Shown here: piece by piece, positions 32,179 to 42,467 of the stretch
Layout of the letters: each line of letters starts with the position of its first letter
Position numbering within the stretch: the stretch's first letter is position 1
Assembly (NCBI GenBank): GCA_903772945.1
Contig: CAICTM010000045.1
Location: forward strand, 62,001-126,000
Direction: 5' to 3'
Source: Seminavis robusta
Taxonomy: Eukaryota > Bacillariophyta > Bacillariophyceae > Naviculales > Naviculaceae
Length of the DNA stretch: 64,000 nt
Made by a program: the position numbers and the translations under genes
The notes under the pieces: model-generated
The model's database searches: none
What the model was told of the DNA's origin: nothing
What the model saw: only the letters and a program-made list of their open reading frames with translations

Positions 32179-33012
32179 GCTCTGTTTTGTTGTCACACTT
32201 TTCTGTTTTTGAAGGAGTGAAACTAATGTGCGGGTACGATGTACGCTACATGAGTAGTAGTTGTTGTGTCAAGATTGTGTCCTCACTCTTTGGTTTGACG
32301 AATGTTCCTTCAGGTTTTTATGCGAACGATGATAGGGAAGATTTAGATGTGGATCCTCTTGTCATTGGATTGATTCGATTGATCATTCGATTCATTGGAG
32401 GGGACTTTGGCGTGGAAAAAGGTTCCACGCGTGGCGATTAAACGTGGAATTTCTCATCCGAGCGTGGACCATAGCAAGAGTTTGCAGCTCTAGCTCTGGG
32501 AACCCACGTTGCTTGAGACAAAGGGGGTTGGGGTGGGTAGATTATCTGCTGCTGCTCTAGTAGGGTACAGAAGCCGGCGAGGGCCTGGCTGCTTTGCTTT
32601 CCTTGGCCATAAAGCCAATGGAGACCATCCCTTGCATGCCTGAGGTCCTTGGGGTATCCTTCTTTCTTTGAAGGGCACCGCTATGCATACCTCTACTGGA
32701 AAACGCTAACGGTATGACATACCGTAATACCGTACCGGTATGACAAGTCCTGGTCTTGGCTCTGGTCTGTAGAGCTTCTGTAGTTCCTGGTATGCATAGG
32801 TTCTGCCTAAAAAGATGTGTTCGTACTAACTGGCATTGTCATTAGTGACCGCCCTACCTGGTAGAACTACCGCTGCGAAATTTTCAAACTTCTCATGAAG
32901 TCCACGTGTGGACCAATCGTTTCCTTCCATCAAGAATCCACAACTCTGTTGCTTTCATTCTCTCAATGTATCTTACCAGCTCTAGCCTCACTTCAGAAGA
33001 AACGAGGACACA
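32179..33012. other. divergent intergenic region of the jacalin cluster
   Basis: No gene recognised. Short perfect and near-palindromes (CCGGTA/TACCGG) near 32710-32745. Confidence 0.5.
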
Positions 33013-33663
33013 ATGATTTCTTTCGGTCGAATTCCATTTGCATTGCTGGTGTTTTCATTATTCTTGCAGCGTATCAGAGGCACCACCACATGTTACATGG
33101 CCAAGCCTGACCCTGCAGGAGGCAAAGGCGGGCAGCTGTTCGACTCTGGTGTCAATTTTTCGGGCGTCAAGAGTTTTAACATCGTATATGGGCCGGGATA
33201 CTCCGGGCCTCACTATCTTAAGGCTACCATCAGGCGAGTCTTCATCACGTTCCAAGACGACGGTGTCTTCGACGACGACATGAGGAACGATCTCTACCAA
33301 GGTCAGCGTTTGTCTGCCAGCTCAAGTAATGGGGAACTTTCTTTCAATGTGGGTCCCGATGACCCCATCGTGAAGGTCACGGTTTGGACTGATGGTACTT
33401 TGGCGAATGCTGTGCAGTTCCAAGTCAAATCCGGTTTTGTTTCCCAACTGTACGGAGCCCCTCCAGTTGAGGCCCAGCCACACGAGTTTCAGGGCGATCA
33501 GTTGGTGGGTGTGTATGGAGCGTTTGGAGACGCAATGGACAGTCTTGGCTTTTCGTTTATATCCCAGTGTACTCAAGGCAGCGCAAACGGAGGAACGGGC
33601 AGAGCAACATGCTCCGGTACGGAGAAATCCCCAGGTTGTTTGGTAGCAATCACGGCCACGTGA
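33013..33663 (+). CDS. secreted single-domain jacalin-like lectin
   Basis: 216 aa from the ATG at 33013 (CACAATGATT). Residues 1-~23 are a signal peptide (FGRIPFALLVFSLFLQRIRG). The single jacalin domain has GGKGGQLFDSGVNFSGVKSF, LKATIRRVFITFQDD, PIVKVTVWTDGTLANAVQF, then LVGVYGAFGDAMDSLGFSF. A Ser/Thr/Cys tail follows (GRATCSGTEKSPGCL). It differs from its two neighbours in being on the + strand and carrying a signal peptide, so this copy is extracellular or vesicular while they are not. Intact. Confidence 0.8.
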   Translation: MISFGRIPFALLVFSLFLQRIRGTTTCYMAKPDPAGGKGGQLFDSGVNFSGVKSFNIVYGPGYSGPHYLKATIRRVFITFQDDGVFDDDMRNDLYQGQRLSASSSNGELSFNVGPDDPIVKVTVWTDGTLANAVQFQVKSGFVSQLYGAPPVEAQPHEFQGDQLVGVYGAFGDAMDSLGFSFISQCTQGSANGGTGRATCSGTEKSPGCLVAITAT

Positions 33664-34349
33664 ATTCTAGTGGAGCTCTCTCCAAATAGATTGAGCGACG
33701 AGCGTTCTCGTCCGAAGCTGATCGAGTAGAAAATCAAGGGCAAAGACTGGCTGCATACGACGCTAAACAACAATCCATAAAATACAGTGGACAACTGGTT
33801 GCACCATACCAATACGTAGCCAAGCTGGAGTCTAGCTAGCTACCAGCAGCTAATGCATGGAATCGAATGATTCAATCTATCTCCAATGACCCATCGTCGA
33901 CGAGCAGGGCGTGGAAATTGTTTTCCACGTGTTTTAAACAAACCTCGTCGCAGACCCAGCATCAGGGTTTGTTCAAGGACTGTCTCTCCTTGTCGTCGGC
34001 AACTGCTTTCTCGTCGTAGAAAAGTTGGTGCCAAACTGACTTCTGAGTGCACCGCTGAATATCTGGATGGCACAATAAGCGGTCCCATTGGTGGAGGCAA
34101 ATCCGAGACGATGGAAGGCATCCGCAGGCTGCACCTATCGAGAACTGTTACTATACAAAGATACTGCACAAGGTGCTCACAACCATAAATACGCCAACGA
34201 ATGTGTACATGTACATATTTGATTTCCGTAATTTAGTTTGCTTGCCACCAACACCTCACGAGCCTTTCATCAATCACCGTATTCAACCTTTTAACCAACA
34301 AGCAACCTTGCCAAAGAGATTGATTGATCTACCACCTACGCCTGGATAG
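33664..34349. other. stretch open on both strands (33840-34188), unassigned
   Basis: Both the + frame 33886-34188 (basic, RRRAGRGNCFPRVLNKPRRR) and the minus frame 33840-34169 stay open for 300-330 bases. The minus frame could be a 3' exon of the jacalin gene at 34350-34979, since a TTGTGCAG acceptor precedes it, but this is not demonstrated. No domain recognised. Confidence 0.3.
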
Positions 34350-34979
34350 CTAGCCTTGTGGTCCTATGCTTACCATGGTAATTGAGTCCTCATCAGTAGT
34401 ATCGCAGGTAGAAGCAACGTTTCCAATCTCACAAGGGACGTTGCTGGCTGTGGCAAAGGAGAATCCAAGTTCATGAATGCTACCGCCAAATTTGCCATGG
34501 ATACCTACCAATCTGGAACCAGGGGTACCTTCAAAGGCTGTCACTTTTGAAGCAAACGATACAATCGCTTCTTGTGGTATGCCAAACCTGGGAGAGACAA
34601 CTCCTGCTCCAGTATGGAACTGGACTGCATGGATGCACCATCCATCTGACCAGACGAGGATCTTGACAATTTCATCACCTGGGCCAACCTCAAATGTAAA
34701 AGTTATGTTATTTTCTGTATCCACCGGGCATCCCCAATAGATGGCATCCGTCTCAGGGGTAACATTCTGGTGAAACTGGAGGAAAATCCGTTTGACTGTC
34801 GATTTGTAAGACGCGGTTCCCCTCAAAAAGCACTTCCCACATTCAACTTGAACACTCTTCACACCAGAGGGATTGCAGCCAGAGTCAAATGACAAGGATG
34901 AAAAAAGACTACTAGGAACTGCTGGAAGCTTGGTCAAGGTCCATTTTGTTTTGGTTTCTACCTTTCGGTCCTGTACCAT
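34350..34979 (-). CDS. single-domain jacalin-like lectin
   Basis: 209 aa from the ATG at 34979 (MVQDRKVETKTKW), no signal peptide. One jacalin domain: SFDSGCNPSGVKSVQVECG, YKSTVKRIFLQFHQN, EIVKILVWSDGWCIHAVQF, then LVGIHGKFGGSIHELGFSF. The usual GGxGG before FDSG is replaced by PSSLFSSL, so the first strand is altered. The tail (STCDTTDEDSITM) matches that of the two-domain gene at 30973, and again a donor-like GTAAGC follows immediately. The last residues (VSIGPQG) may therefore be intronic read-through, with the true C-terminus in a further exon. Third member of the cluster. Confidence 0.75.
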   Translation of the reverse strand: MVQDRKVETKTKWTLTKLPAVPSSLFSSLSFDSGCNPSGVKSVQVECGKCFLRGTASYKSTVKRIFLQFHQNVTPETDAIYWGCPVDTENNITFTFEVGPGDEIVKILVWSDGWCIHAVQFHTGAGVVSPRFGIPQEAIVSFASKVTAFEGTPGSRLVGIHGKFGGSIHELGFSFATASNVPCEIGNVASTCDTTDEDSITMVSIGPQG

Positions 34980-35838
34980 GGTCTGCTTGTCTATTTCGGT
35001 GAGCAGGTGTTTCTGATTGATTCGAGAGCTAGCTATGCATAGCCACCTTGATACAGTACTCTGTTTGTGTCCTTCTGCTTGATTGACACCGGTGTCTCCC
35101 AGGTTTTCATGGGAAGAAGGTTGAAACTTTCACATTGGGACATACACGTGTAGTCTTCCAGGTATGACTGTAGCTTGATCGATTATCGACGAAGAATACC
35201 TGTCCGGGGCTAAACAAAGTCTTTCCATGTGCACAGAGAGACCAGGAACAGAGATAACGTTTGATGGGCAGGATACGTACGTATACAGTCATGGTGTCGG
35301 TGAACAGGAAACTTCCGTGGAAACAATGAAAACAGATACGCTGAGGGCATCAGGCGGTTGTCCATGGCGGATGCGGTCACATGTGTTGTTCATCACCAAA
35401 CAGAGGTTCTTCGCTGCTACCGTATTGAGTATTGAGGCCGCCCGGTACCAAAGTCCTGGATTGTTACTACTAGTATCTCTGCAAGTGGTGCCTCTCGTTT
35501 GTCATCTATCAGAGATGCCAACAAAACCTGTGGGAGCAGGCGGAGCAGAAAAATAATGCACGGAAAAGTTCGAAAAGTGAGATGGTATTCCTTCTGGATA
35601 TCTCGCCTTGTGCGGAAACTTGCGTTAAAGCTTTGTTCGCGGAAGGCAAGCAGCTGTTCAAAGATACCATTGCAAATTCGAGAAGTTGGGAAGCGACGAC
35701 ATCAGCACCCATCAACCATCAATAGAGAAAGAAAAAAAAAACAGATCAACCTCTTGAGCTTTGCATCCCACTTTGAGCTTTCATAATCTTGCCGTCTTTT
35801 CGATCATTGCAACACCGCTCTCCACTAACTACTAGGCC
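34980..35838. other. intergenic, no gene recognised
   Basis: No supported gene. An A-run (about 11 A) lies at 35730-35742. Confidence 0.5.
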
Positions 35839-36393
35839 ATGATGCCTCGATCTCTTCTTGTGACTGCTCTGATGCTGACATCGTCGGCGCATGCCTTTGT
35901 CATGTTCCCATTATTTGCAGTGCGAACGCCTACTACTACCAGCGTTTCTTCATCCAGTGATAGTAGTAATAACGAGAAGAATAACCAGTCGTATCCTCCC
36001 GAATTCCACAGAGCGGTGGAATGTGCCAAGAATCAAGGCATGTGCAACGTGGACGAATTGTTGACATTGGCACAAGAATTGGAGGATTACGACGACAGTT
36101 GTTTGTGGGAGATTCCCATGAATGGAGACTCGTCGAAAGATGACGATGAAGACTGCGAAACGGAATTTTTGGATCGGCTCGATATTGCCGATTTGTTGCG
36201 GGCCGAACGAGAAATGATGCAACGCCGTGAAAATGCCCTCGAATTTTCCAATCTATTTCGTGAAAAAATTGAACAAGATGAACTCAGCAAAGAGCAGCAT
36301 GATGAAGATGAAGAGTGTCCACCCAAGGAAGTCATTGACACATACTCCAAGTATTACGAAACAGTATATTCACAAACGGGATGTGGGCCATAG
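35839..36393 (+). CDS. putative plastid-targeted acidic protein of unknown function
   Basis: 184 aa from the ATG at 35839 (GGCCATGATG). The N-terminus MMPRSLLVTALMLTSSAHA is a signal peptide followed directly by FVMFP. Phe at +1 of the predicted cleavage site is the hallmark of the diatom ASAFAP bipartite plastid signal, so import into the complex plastid is likely. A Ser/Thr/Asn-rich transit-like stretch follows. The mature part is acidic and helical, with four spread Cys (AVECAKNQGMCN, DSCLW, EDCETEF, EECPPK) and a C-terminal YSKYYETVYSQTGCGP. No known domain recognised. Intact single exon. Confidence 0.65.
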   Translation: MMPRSLLVTALMLTSSAHAFVMFPLFAVRTPTTTSVSSSSDSSNNEKNNQSYPPEFHRAVECAKNQGMCNVDELLTLAQELEDYDDSCLWEIPMNGDSSKDDDEDCETEFLDRLDIADLLRAEREMMQRRENALEFSNLFREKIEQDELSKEQHDEDEECPPKEVIDTYSKYYETVYSQTGCGP

Positions 36394-37609
36394 AGAAAAA
36401 TATGAATTGATGATTTGTTTGAGCAAGAAAGTTCACAATCCACAATCCACCGAACAAAACTATGCAATACAAAAACAAGAGTTGCCCCTTCTTTTATGCC
36501 AGACCTTTCTGATTCCATTCCAAGAAAGACTCCCAAGACCCATGACATGCCCATTCGTTTGGAGTTGCCTTATCAGTTTCAATACGTTCTAGATCATTCC
36601 TTATTGATAAAATTACTTACGTACTTTCATCAAAGCGAAAGATAGTGTCTCTGGCGGGCTTTTCGCAGTGGGGCTTGCCCGTTTCAGTGATGCGATTCGA
36701 TTCGATTCTGGTGCTCGAACCTCTAGCTAGAGATGCCGTTAGATAGTTGTACCTCGTGCTCTGCTTTGGGCGGGATGAAACGGGGGCCATTTGGGTAGAG
36801 ACCTCGTGTGATTGACGATGCCGATAGCATAGGGCCCTTGCTTTGTTGGCCAACTGCAGGTCAAAAGTTGATGGGATACATCTACCCTCACAGACAATCT
36901 CTCTTCTCGCTTCTTTCGGTCTTTGTTACTTCAGTACAACTTGCAAAACTGTATTTTCCAGAACTAGCTAGCTAGCTAGCTAACCACAACAAGTAAGTGC
37001 TGTGCCATCCAGTTTCAATGGCTGCAGACCTTTTCGACACTTGTTGTTGGAGCCACGCCCACTTCTGTTTTTATTAATAAGAAGGGCAACCTACCCTGCA
37101 GCAACCCATAAGCTTTCCCCCAGCAGTATCACCAACACAAGAGTACAGCGTACACTCGTATTGTGAAAGCAAGCACAGAGGTTGACCAATGCCTCAGGAG
37201 ATGGGGGGGATATGATGCTGGAGTGAGTGCCGCCCACCTACTAGTAGGATTCTTGGAACATCCATCGTTGGTCTCGAGTCGTATGCATACATGTCCCGGT
37301 ACATCGCGCCAATTGGAGTTGCGGGGAATGGGCTTTCACAGCATTTCCTTTGGGTCAAACTGATTGTTTGGGTTAATCTTCCACTTTGAGTCATGCTCCC
37401 AGATTGTGTCATTCTTCTAGCTAGATTGCGTCATTCTTCTATTTTCAGTCATTCTTCCAAAAGAAAACATTTTAAGAACCTGGCAAACCTGTAAAACACG
37501 TATTCCCGCAACTTCATTCGTGGAAGCTTGCAGGATCTTTTTTTATCGATAAGATCTGCGACGACAGTCAAAGTCTGGTACCACCGGTAGACCACAATAA
37601 CGCAAATAA
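36394..37609. other. intergenic containing the first copy of a direct-repeat pair
   Basis: No gene recognised. CTAGCTAG runs at 36964-36981. Contains repeat copy A (36832-37045), described separately. Confidence 0.6.
36832..37045 (+). repeat. direct repeat copy A upstream of the DUF2306 gene
   Basis: About 214 bp that match 38653-38867 in order: GGGCCC, TTTGTTGGCCAACTGCAG, TTGATGGG, TCTCTTCT.GCTTCTTTC, a CAGAACTAG/AGCTAGCTA core, then ATCCAGTTTCA.TGGCTGCAG and ACCTTTT.GACA. Small insertions and substitutions separate the copies. Confidence 0.8.
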
Positions 37610-38605
37610 ATGGAGATGGAAAAAGTAGTTGTGGAAGACACGGCAATGCCCATGTCAAACCGCCACCACCACACTGCTGATGACGATAACGACGCCATCA
37701 TGAACGTGACGGAGACGACTCCAATTTTGTCGACTGCAACAACAAGCACTGTTACGTTTACACCGCTGTTTCGATTGACCGCATTGGCATGGTGTTCCAC
37801 GATTTCCTTTGCGCTGTTTGCGTTGTTTCAGTACGTATTGCCGGCTATAACAAGCACCATAAGAAACGACGGCAACTATCAACAGCGCTGGGAACAGACC
37901 GACCCTGGATTGTACCGTAGTGGTAAAACTAGTACTGCCAACGGGTTGATGGTGGTCCACATGATGGGTGGCATCTTCCTCATGTTGGCAGGGCCGATCC
38001 AGCTCATCCCGTGGATGCGAAAGAACAAGCGCTTGCAGTATCATCGTTGGATCGGACGGGTCTATCTGCTGGCCGCCTTGACGGCGAGTTGCGGCGCCAC
38101 AACGTTTGTCTTGTTGTTTCGAACATCGCGATTATGGATCCATGAAGATATTCAAAATGTCTTGTTTGGACTGGCCGTCATTGCTTGCAGCCTGCAATCG
38201 TACCGATACATTGCCATACCATCGCAGAAAGATATACAACTACACAAGTTCTGGAGCTGGAGCCTGGTTGGATTTATCTTCACCGGGGCACCCTTGTATC
38301 GCATTTGTTCCTGGCCCATTTATATCTTGGCCACGAACGTGTTACCACCCGTGGGAAACATCACTCCTCATCCCATCATCAGCGCTTCCTTCTACTGCAT
38401 CTTTCTGCCGCTCATCCTCTCTATGATATTATACAAGTATCGTCACAACCATCATCAATCATGGAAACCTGACACGGGAGTCTTGAATGGAGCGCTGGCA
38501 ATGCTGCTGGTGTTGTGGTTGCCCCTGTTGATGTTCACGTGGATACCCGCCATATTCGACCGACCCACGACCAATGCAACCACGGAAATGAAAATCGATG
38601 CATAA
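37610..38605 (+). CDS. DUF2306-type multi-span membrane protein
   Basis: 331 aa from the ATG at 37610. A His/Asp/Thr-rich cytosolic N-terminus precedes about seven hydrophobic spans (for example FALFALFQYVLPAI, MVVHMMGGIFLMLAGPIQLI, VYLLAALTASCGATTFVLLF). The DUF2306 signature is clear: H-x2-GG-x2-LMLAGPIQ, then YHRWIGRVYLL, and later LHKFWSWSLVGFIF with GAPLYRI. Family members are predicted membrane proteins of unknown function, some with conserved His that could bind haem or metal. Intact and single-exon. It is bracketed by two ~215-bp direct repeats. Confidence 0.75.
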   Translation: MEMEKVVVEDTAMPMSNRHHHTADDDNDAIMNVTETTPILSTATTSTVTFTPLFRLTALAWCSTISFALFALFQYVLPAITSTIRNDGNYQQRWEQTDPGLYRSGKTSTANGLMVVHMMGGIFLMLAGPIQLIPWMRKNKRLQYHRWIGRVYLLAALTASCGATTFVLLFRTSRLWIHEDIQNVLFGLAVIACSLQSYRYIAIPSQKDIQLHKFWSWSLVGFIFTGAPLYRICSWPIYILATNVLPPVGNITPHPIISASFYCIFLPLILSMILYKYRHNHHQSWKPDTGVLNGALAMLLVLWLPLLMFTWIPAIFDRPTTNATTEMKIDA

Positions 38606-39378
38606 TGATCCAATTACCATGTGCCGTACCGGTGCAGTAGCTAGCTACCGTTGGGCCCTTTGTTGGCCAACTGCAGTTCAAAATTTGATGGGGGAAATAA
38701 TGAGCTTTCACGCAGGCAATGTCTCTTCTTGCTTCTTTCTGGCTTGTCTATGTGCCATAGGACGGTACGACTTGTGAAACTTATGTTGCAGAACTAGTAG
38801 CTAGCTATCCAGCCGACAAGAGTGCATGCTATCCAGTTTCAGTGGCTGCAGACCTTTTGGACATCTTTTGCCCCCCCCCCCCCCCTCGCCACAAGAGCAT
38901 TCCTTGTGCAACCAAGCAACGAGGTTACGCTTGGGTCGGGTGATGATCCTGGCACGTGTTCTTGCCCGGAACGGAAAATGATGACCCGACGAACGTTGCT
39001 TGTAGCCACTCCAACGACATGATGACATGAAGAAGCCTACTATCGTAGACTTCCATTATGTATGGTTGCACACAGCAAACCAATGATTATGAATTAACAG
39101 TGGGGTACAAAAATTGGGCCCTCCAAGCACTAAATGGCAATGCTCGAATCCCGTGCGAGTGTGAGTGTGTACGTATGTTGTGTTTGGTTGCCTTTAACGT
39201 CTTCTGCAAATACAGACGACGAGGTTTCTTCGAACAACCATCGTTGTGCTCGAAAAAGCAAACAAACAGGCAGGCTCGTCCTGGGACCCTGAATTCAATA
39301 CCATGATTCGATTCCATTCTATCCCGCCACATGATGGATGACCCAATATATTGTCGTGTGTACTCTTAGTCAACAGTT
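38606..39378. other. intergenic containing repeat copy B and a poly-C run
   Basis: Holds repeat copy B (38653-38867), directly followed by 15 C at 38871-38885. No gene supported. Confidence 0.6.
38653..38867 (+). repeat. direct repeat copy B downstream of the DUF2306 gene
   Basis: Second copy of the ~215-bp repeat, same orientation as 36832-37045, about 1.8 kb away. It lacks a few bases (TTGC after GGGCCC) and has an extra ~25 bp in the centre compared with copy A. Confidence 0.8.
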
Positions 39379-40629
39379 TCATTTTATCCGACACAATGCC
39401 ATCATGGAGAATTCGATACTATCCGGTTCCACTTGCATGTATCGTTTCCGAATGACCTGTGCCACGGCTCGCAAAAACGTATGCTTTTTGGGATCATCCC
39501 CGACGGTGGAATCCCGTTCTTCCCGTGCCAATAGTTTGGTCACCGATCCATGATCGACCGGCAATACTTTGGTGCCATCCAATTCGACCACATGTGTACT
39601 ATTTGAGGAAGTAGAAATAGGAGAAAAGGCGACAAAATGATGATCAAGATCGGGACCGTAGCGATCGGGAACGGCCGTTTGAGCCGCTCGATGATTGGCG
39701 GATTGATCGGACGAATTGCGGAGAGATTCGGTGGCCAACAATGCTTTGCCGCGATCCAGTGCCGACGCATTCTCGTGACCTTGTCGGAATTTCTGCAGTG
39801 GACTGGTATGACTGTTACCACTGTAGACGGATGCGCCATTGATCAGCGCGTGGACACTGGCAATGGTGCCGCACTGAATCATTATTGTGATGAGAGAAAG
39901 GACAATGTGGGTGAGAAAATGGAGTTACCGCTTCGTTTCTTTTGCGATGCGTTCTTTTTGGAATCAAAACGTTCTTCGTGTAAATCATTCTGTACTACTA
40001 ACGCACCGCATTCCCAAATTCGGCAATCTGTTGGACATGATAGGCTTTCTGTGTGGCCGGTGTGGGTGGATTGTGTAGCAATTTTTGCTTTTCCTGCTTG
40101 CGAACTTTATAAATATTCTCGGTACAGGGAAAGAGCAAAATGACACCGGCACACGGCTCGGGCACCATGCCCAACAGCTCCGGATCCAATCCCAGAATAT
40201 CCACCCAACCCCAATTCTTGGGCAGCCCGCCACTCTTGTGCGCAAAGTCCGTAAAGATTTCCTAGTAGTTGCATTACAGTAATAATAATAATCAATAGAA
40301 GATAGACAACCAAATAGAAGACAATAGAAGACACAAAAGTTGAGCGGATGATCAGGAGACGAGACACGGTCGACCAACTCGAGAGATCCATCTCTCTTCA
40401 TCGTCACGCCATGGCCAGACTCGACCCGACGCTACATCAATCAGCACGTACTCGATTCCACATCAAAATCAGCACGTACCGGATTGGATTCCAGCGGCAG
40501 CCATGGCGAATCTGGATCCTCTTCTTCTTCTTCCTGTTCTCGAAGGCCCGCATTGATCACTGCCAAAGGATCGTCTCCATCGTCTACTTCAGGTTCGCGA
40601 CCTCTGCTTTTCTTGCTTCGTCGGGACAT
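39379..40629 (-). CDS. ubiquitin C-terminal hydrolase (peptidase C12, UCH-L1/L3-like)
   Basis: Three exons on the minus strand: 40629-40480, 40261-40007 and 39873-39379, giving 299 aa. Introns are 218 and 133 bp, GT-AG. The protein starts with a basic then acidic extension (SRRSKKSRGREP, EQEEEEEDPD), then WLPLESNPEIF as in UCH-L3, DILGLDPELLGMVPEPCAGV and ILLFPCTEN. Exon 2 joins exon 3 exactly in the active site: GNA|CGTIASVHAL, catalytic Cys136. The catalytic His is in DLDHHFVAF (about 214) and the Asp in VVELDG (about 234). UCH enzymes trim small adducts from ubiquitin or NEDD8. The spacing between the oxyanion Gln (HVQQ) and the Cys is about two residues longer than usual. Intact; the ~40-residue N-terminal extension is unusual for this family. 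Confidence 0.88.
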
Positions 40630-41276
40630 GGTGCAGTATCAGGTACTACTATACTAGAGTACTACTAGAGCAGCAAAGGAAAGAGGACAAGAAGAACAAG
40701 TCAATGAAGAATCGATGTGTTGGCATCGCCATCGTGGGCGATCAAAATCCAAAAAGATACGGTCATAATGTGAAATGTTCGGATTTAGCACTCTATACTA
40801 CTAATAAGTCTTTTGCACCGCTTCAGGATGAGGACCATGGCCACACACGTCCAATGGCAAGTGGCAAGCACCACCAGCACGCTACCTGGTACCGTCCTAT
40901 AGGGAGAAGCCCCCCACAAAGTTGACCTTTTGCTCTGTTTCCCACAGTGTCCGCTCCCCTATCCTAGCATTATTGAACCCAGCAAAGTGCATCAAGGGCT
41001 GGTACCGTACGGTACCCGACACCTGTAAAGTACTAGCCAGAGCTACCCCCGCCTGCACCAGAGCTACGTATAGTAACCCCTTTCACAGGTCCACTGCAAG
41101 CCACGACGGAAGCTAGCCAGCTACTACGAAGAAGCTTGTAAATCATGTAGAGTGAAGACTAAGAATGGAGGCTCAGATGAGAGCCCAGGATAGGAAGGAT
41201 CCATGAATAGTTGGGATTCAATCATACTGGATCCTAAAAACGTACGTATGATGCTATTGTCTCTTCCATCGCTTAC
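40630..41276. other. intergenic, no gene recognised
   Basis: Short frames only; GGTACCGTACGGTACC-like palindromic text near 41000-41015. Confidence 0.55.
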
Positions 41277-42197
41277 TCAGGTGGAACTTGCGTGGTTGCA
41301 TCCGGTAGGGCGTGATGTACCTTCCTTGTTCCCAAGACACCTTCTTCTCCGATTTGCTGCCTGAATTACGTTCTGTGATGCTTGGAACAGGTCAATTTTC
41401 TCTGTGAACAACTGGCAGTGCAACATGTGATTTGGCCAGTCAGCAACCTGACATGACTTGGAGCAGTACTCAACAGCCAGACAGTCTTCGCACCACTTGG
41501 TGTCTGTAACTTCCTGGTGACAGTAGTTGCATTCGCGGATTTCTGGCTCCTCCATCACCTTCTTCTTGAGTTCGGACAAACAATTGCATGGAATCTTCTT
41601 GTCCAAGTAGGCAACCAAATCGCGCTTGCTTCCACAATGCTTGACAAGACACCATCCTAAACGATTCATCTTCTTTTGTACCTGATGAAGCTCAGTTTCA
41701 GAAAAACTTCCGCCCCCATGAACAGCAAACAAAGGATGGCGTTTCTCGACCAATATGGCTGCTTGCACAAGTCTCCGTCCCCGTTCTCTTGACCAACTCT
41801 CATCAACTACGTTGGCCTCATCTAAGAACCCAAAGGCTGCAAACGCGTAAATAAGCTGGGCTAAGTTTGGCTGCTCCAACACAATTTGGTGTTCTCTATA
41901 AACCATTGACATCTTTGCGTTCAAGTGGTCGTGAGTGTCGCAAAGACAGTCTAAAATGGCTCCGAAAGCTTCATCGCCCTCAAAAGTTGCTGATAATTTA
42001 TGGAAACAATGAACATGCTTCGTCTCATCCATGGTCCGGGTACGAAGGACGGGATCAGCGGCCTCAGGAGGCGAGGGTGTCTTTTCCACAGGTATTGGCA
42101 CATCAGTCTGGCTGTTTTCGTCCCTGTTCTTTGCAGCCAAAGCTTTTTTGTCCCTCTTTCGTCCTCCCTTCTTCTTGCTGCTGCGGCGGTTCTTCAT
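41277..42197 (-). CDS. MYND zinc-finger protein, intact paralogue
   Basis: 306 aa from the ATG at 42197 (MKNRRSSKKKGGRKRDKK), a basic N-terminus that could be a nuclear signal. The central helical region (CFHKLSATFEGDEAFGAIL, LAQLIYAFAAFGFLDEANVV) is followed by RLGWCLVKHCGSKRD, DKKIPCNCL and a complete C6HC MYND finger (CNYCHQEVTDTKWCEDCLA, YCSKSCQVADWPNHMLHC). A basic, polar tail follows. MYND proteins recruit partners via Pro-rich motifs, often in transcriptional complexes. The decayed copy at 18973-19764 shares the last 110 residues closely. Single exon, no break. Confidence 0.75.
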   Translation of the reverse strand: MKNRRSSKKKGGRKRDKKALAAKNRDENSQTDVPIPVEKTPSPPEAADPVLRTRTMDETKHVHCFHKLSATFEGDEAFGAILDCLCDTHDHLNAKMSMVYREHQIVLEQPNLAQLIYAFAAFGFLDEANVVDESWSRERGRRLVQAAILVEKRHPLFAVHGGGSFSETELHQVQKKMNRLGWCLVKHCGSKRDLVAYLDKKIPCNCLSELKKKVMEEPEIRECNYCHQEVTDTKWCEDCLAVEYCSKSCQVADWPNHMLHCQLFTEKIDLFQASQNVIQAANRRRRCLGNKEGTSRPTGCNHASST

Positions 42198-42467
42198 CTT
42201 CAAATAGATTCAATGGCACAACCCAAATGCCAAGAGTTGAGTCCAGGTTGATGGACGTTCTGCAGGATGCTCTGTCGACACGTTCTTTTTTGTCAGTCAT
42301 CTCCGTTCGCTCTTTCAGATCCTCGAAAGCTACAGGGGAAAAACGGCGTCGAATCATGGAAAGTAGATTGAGACTGGTTCGTTAAATCTTGTCAACTTGA
42401 AGTTGCCTTTTCAATGATCGCGAGATCGAGGGGTTGCGTCCAATAAAGCTGAATTCTCACAATTTTT

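Noticed and set aside
42229-42385. A + strand frame containing ESRLMDVLQDAL, similar to the helix of the small acidic-tail family
   Set aside because: It lacks the acidic tail, continues as a basic Ser/Arg stretch, and overlaps the 5' end of the MYND gene region on the other strand; chance similarity is more likely.
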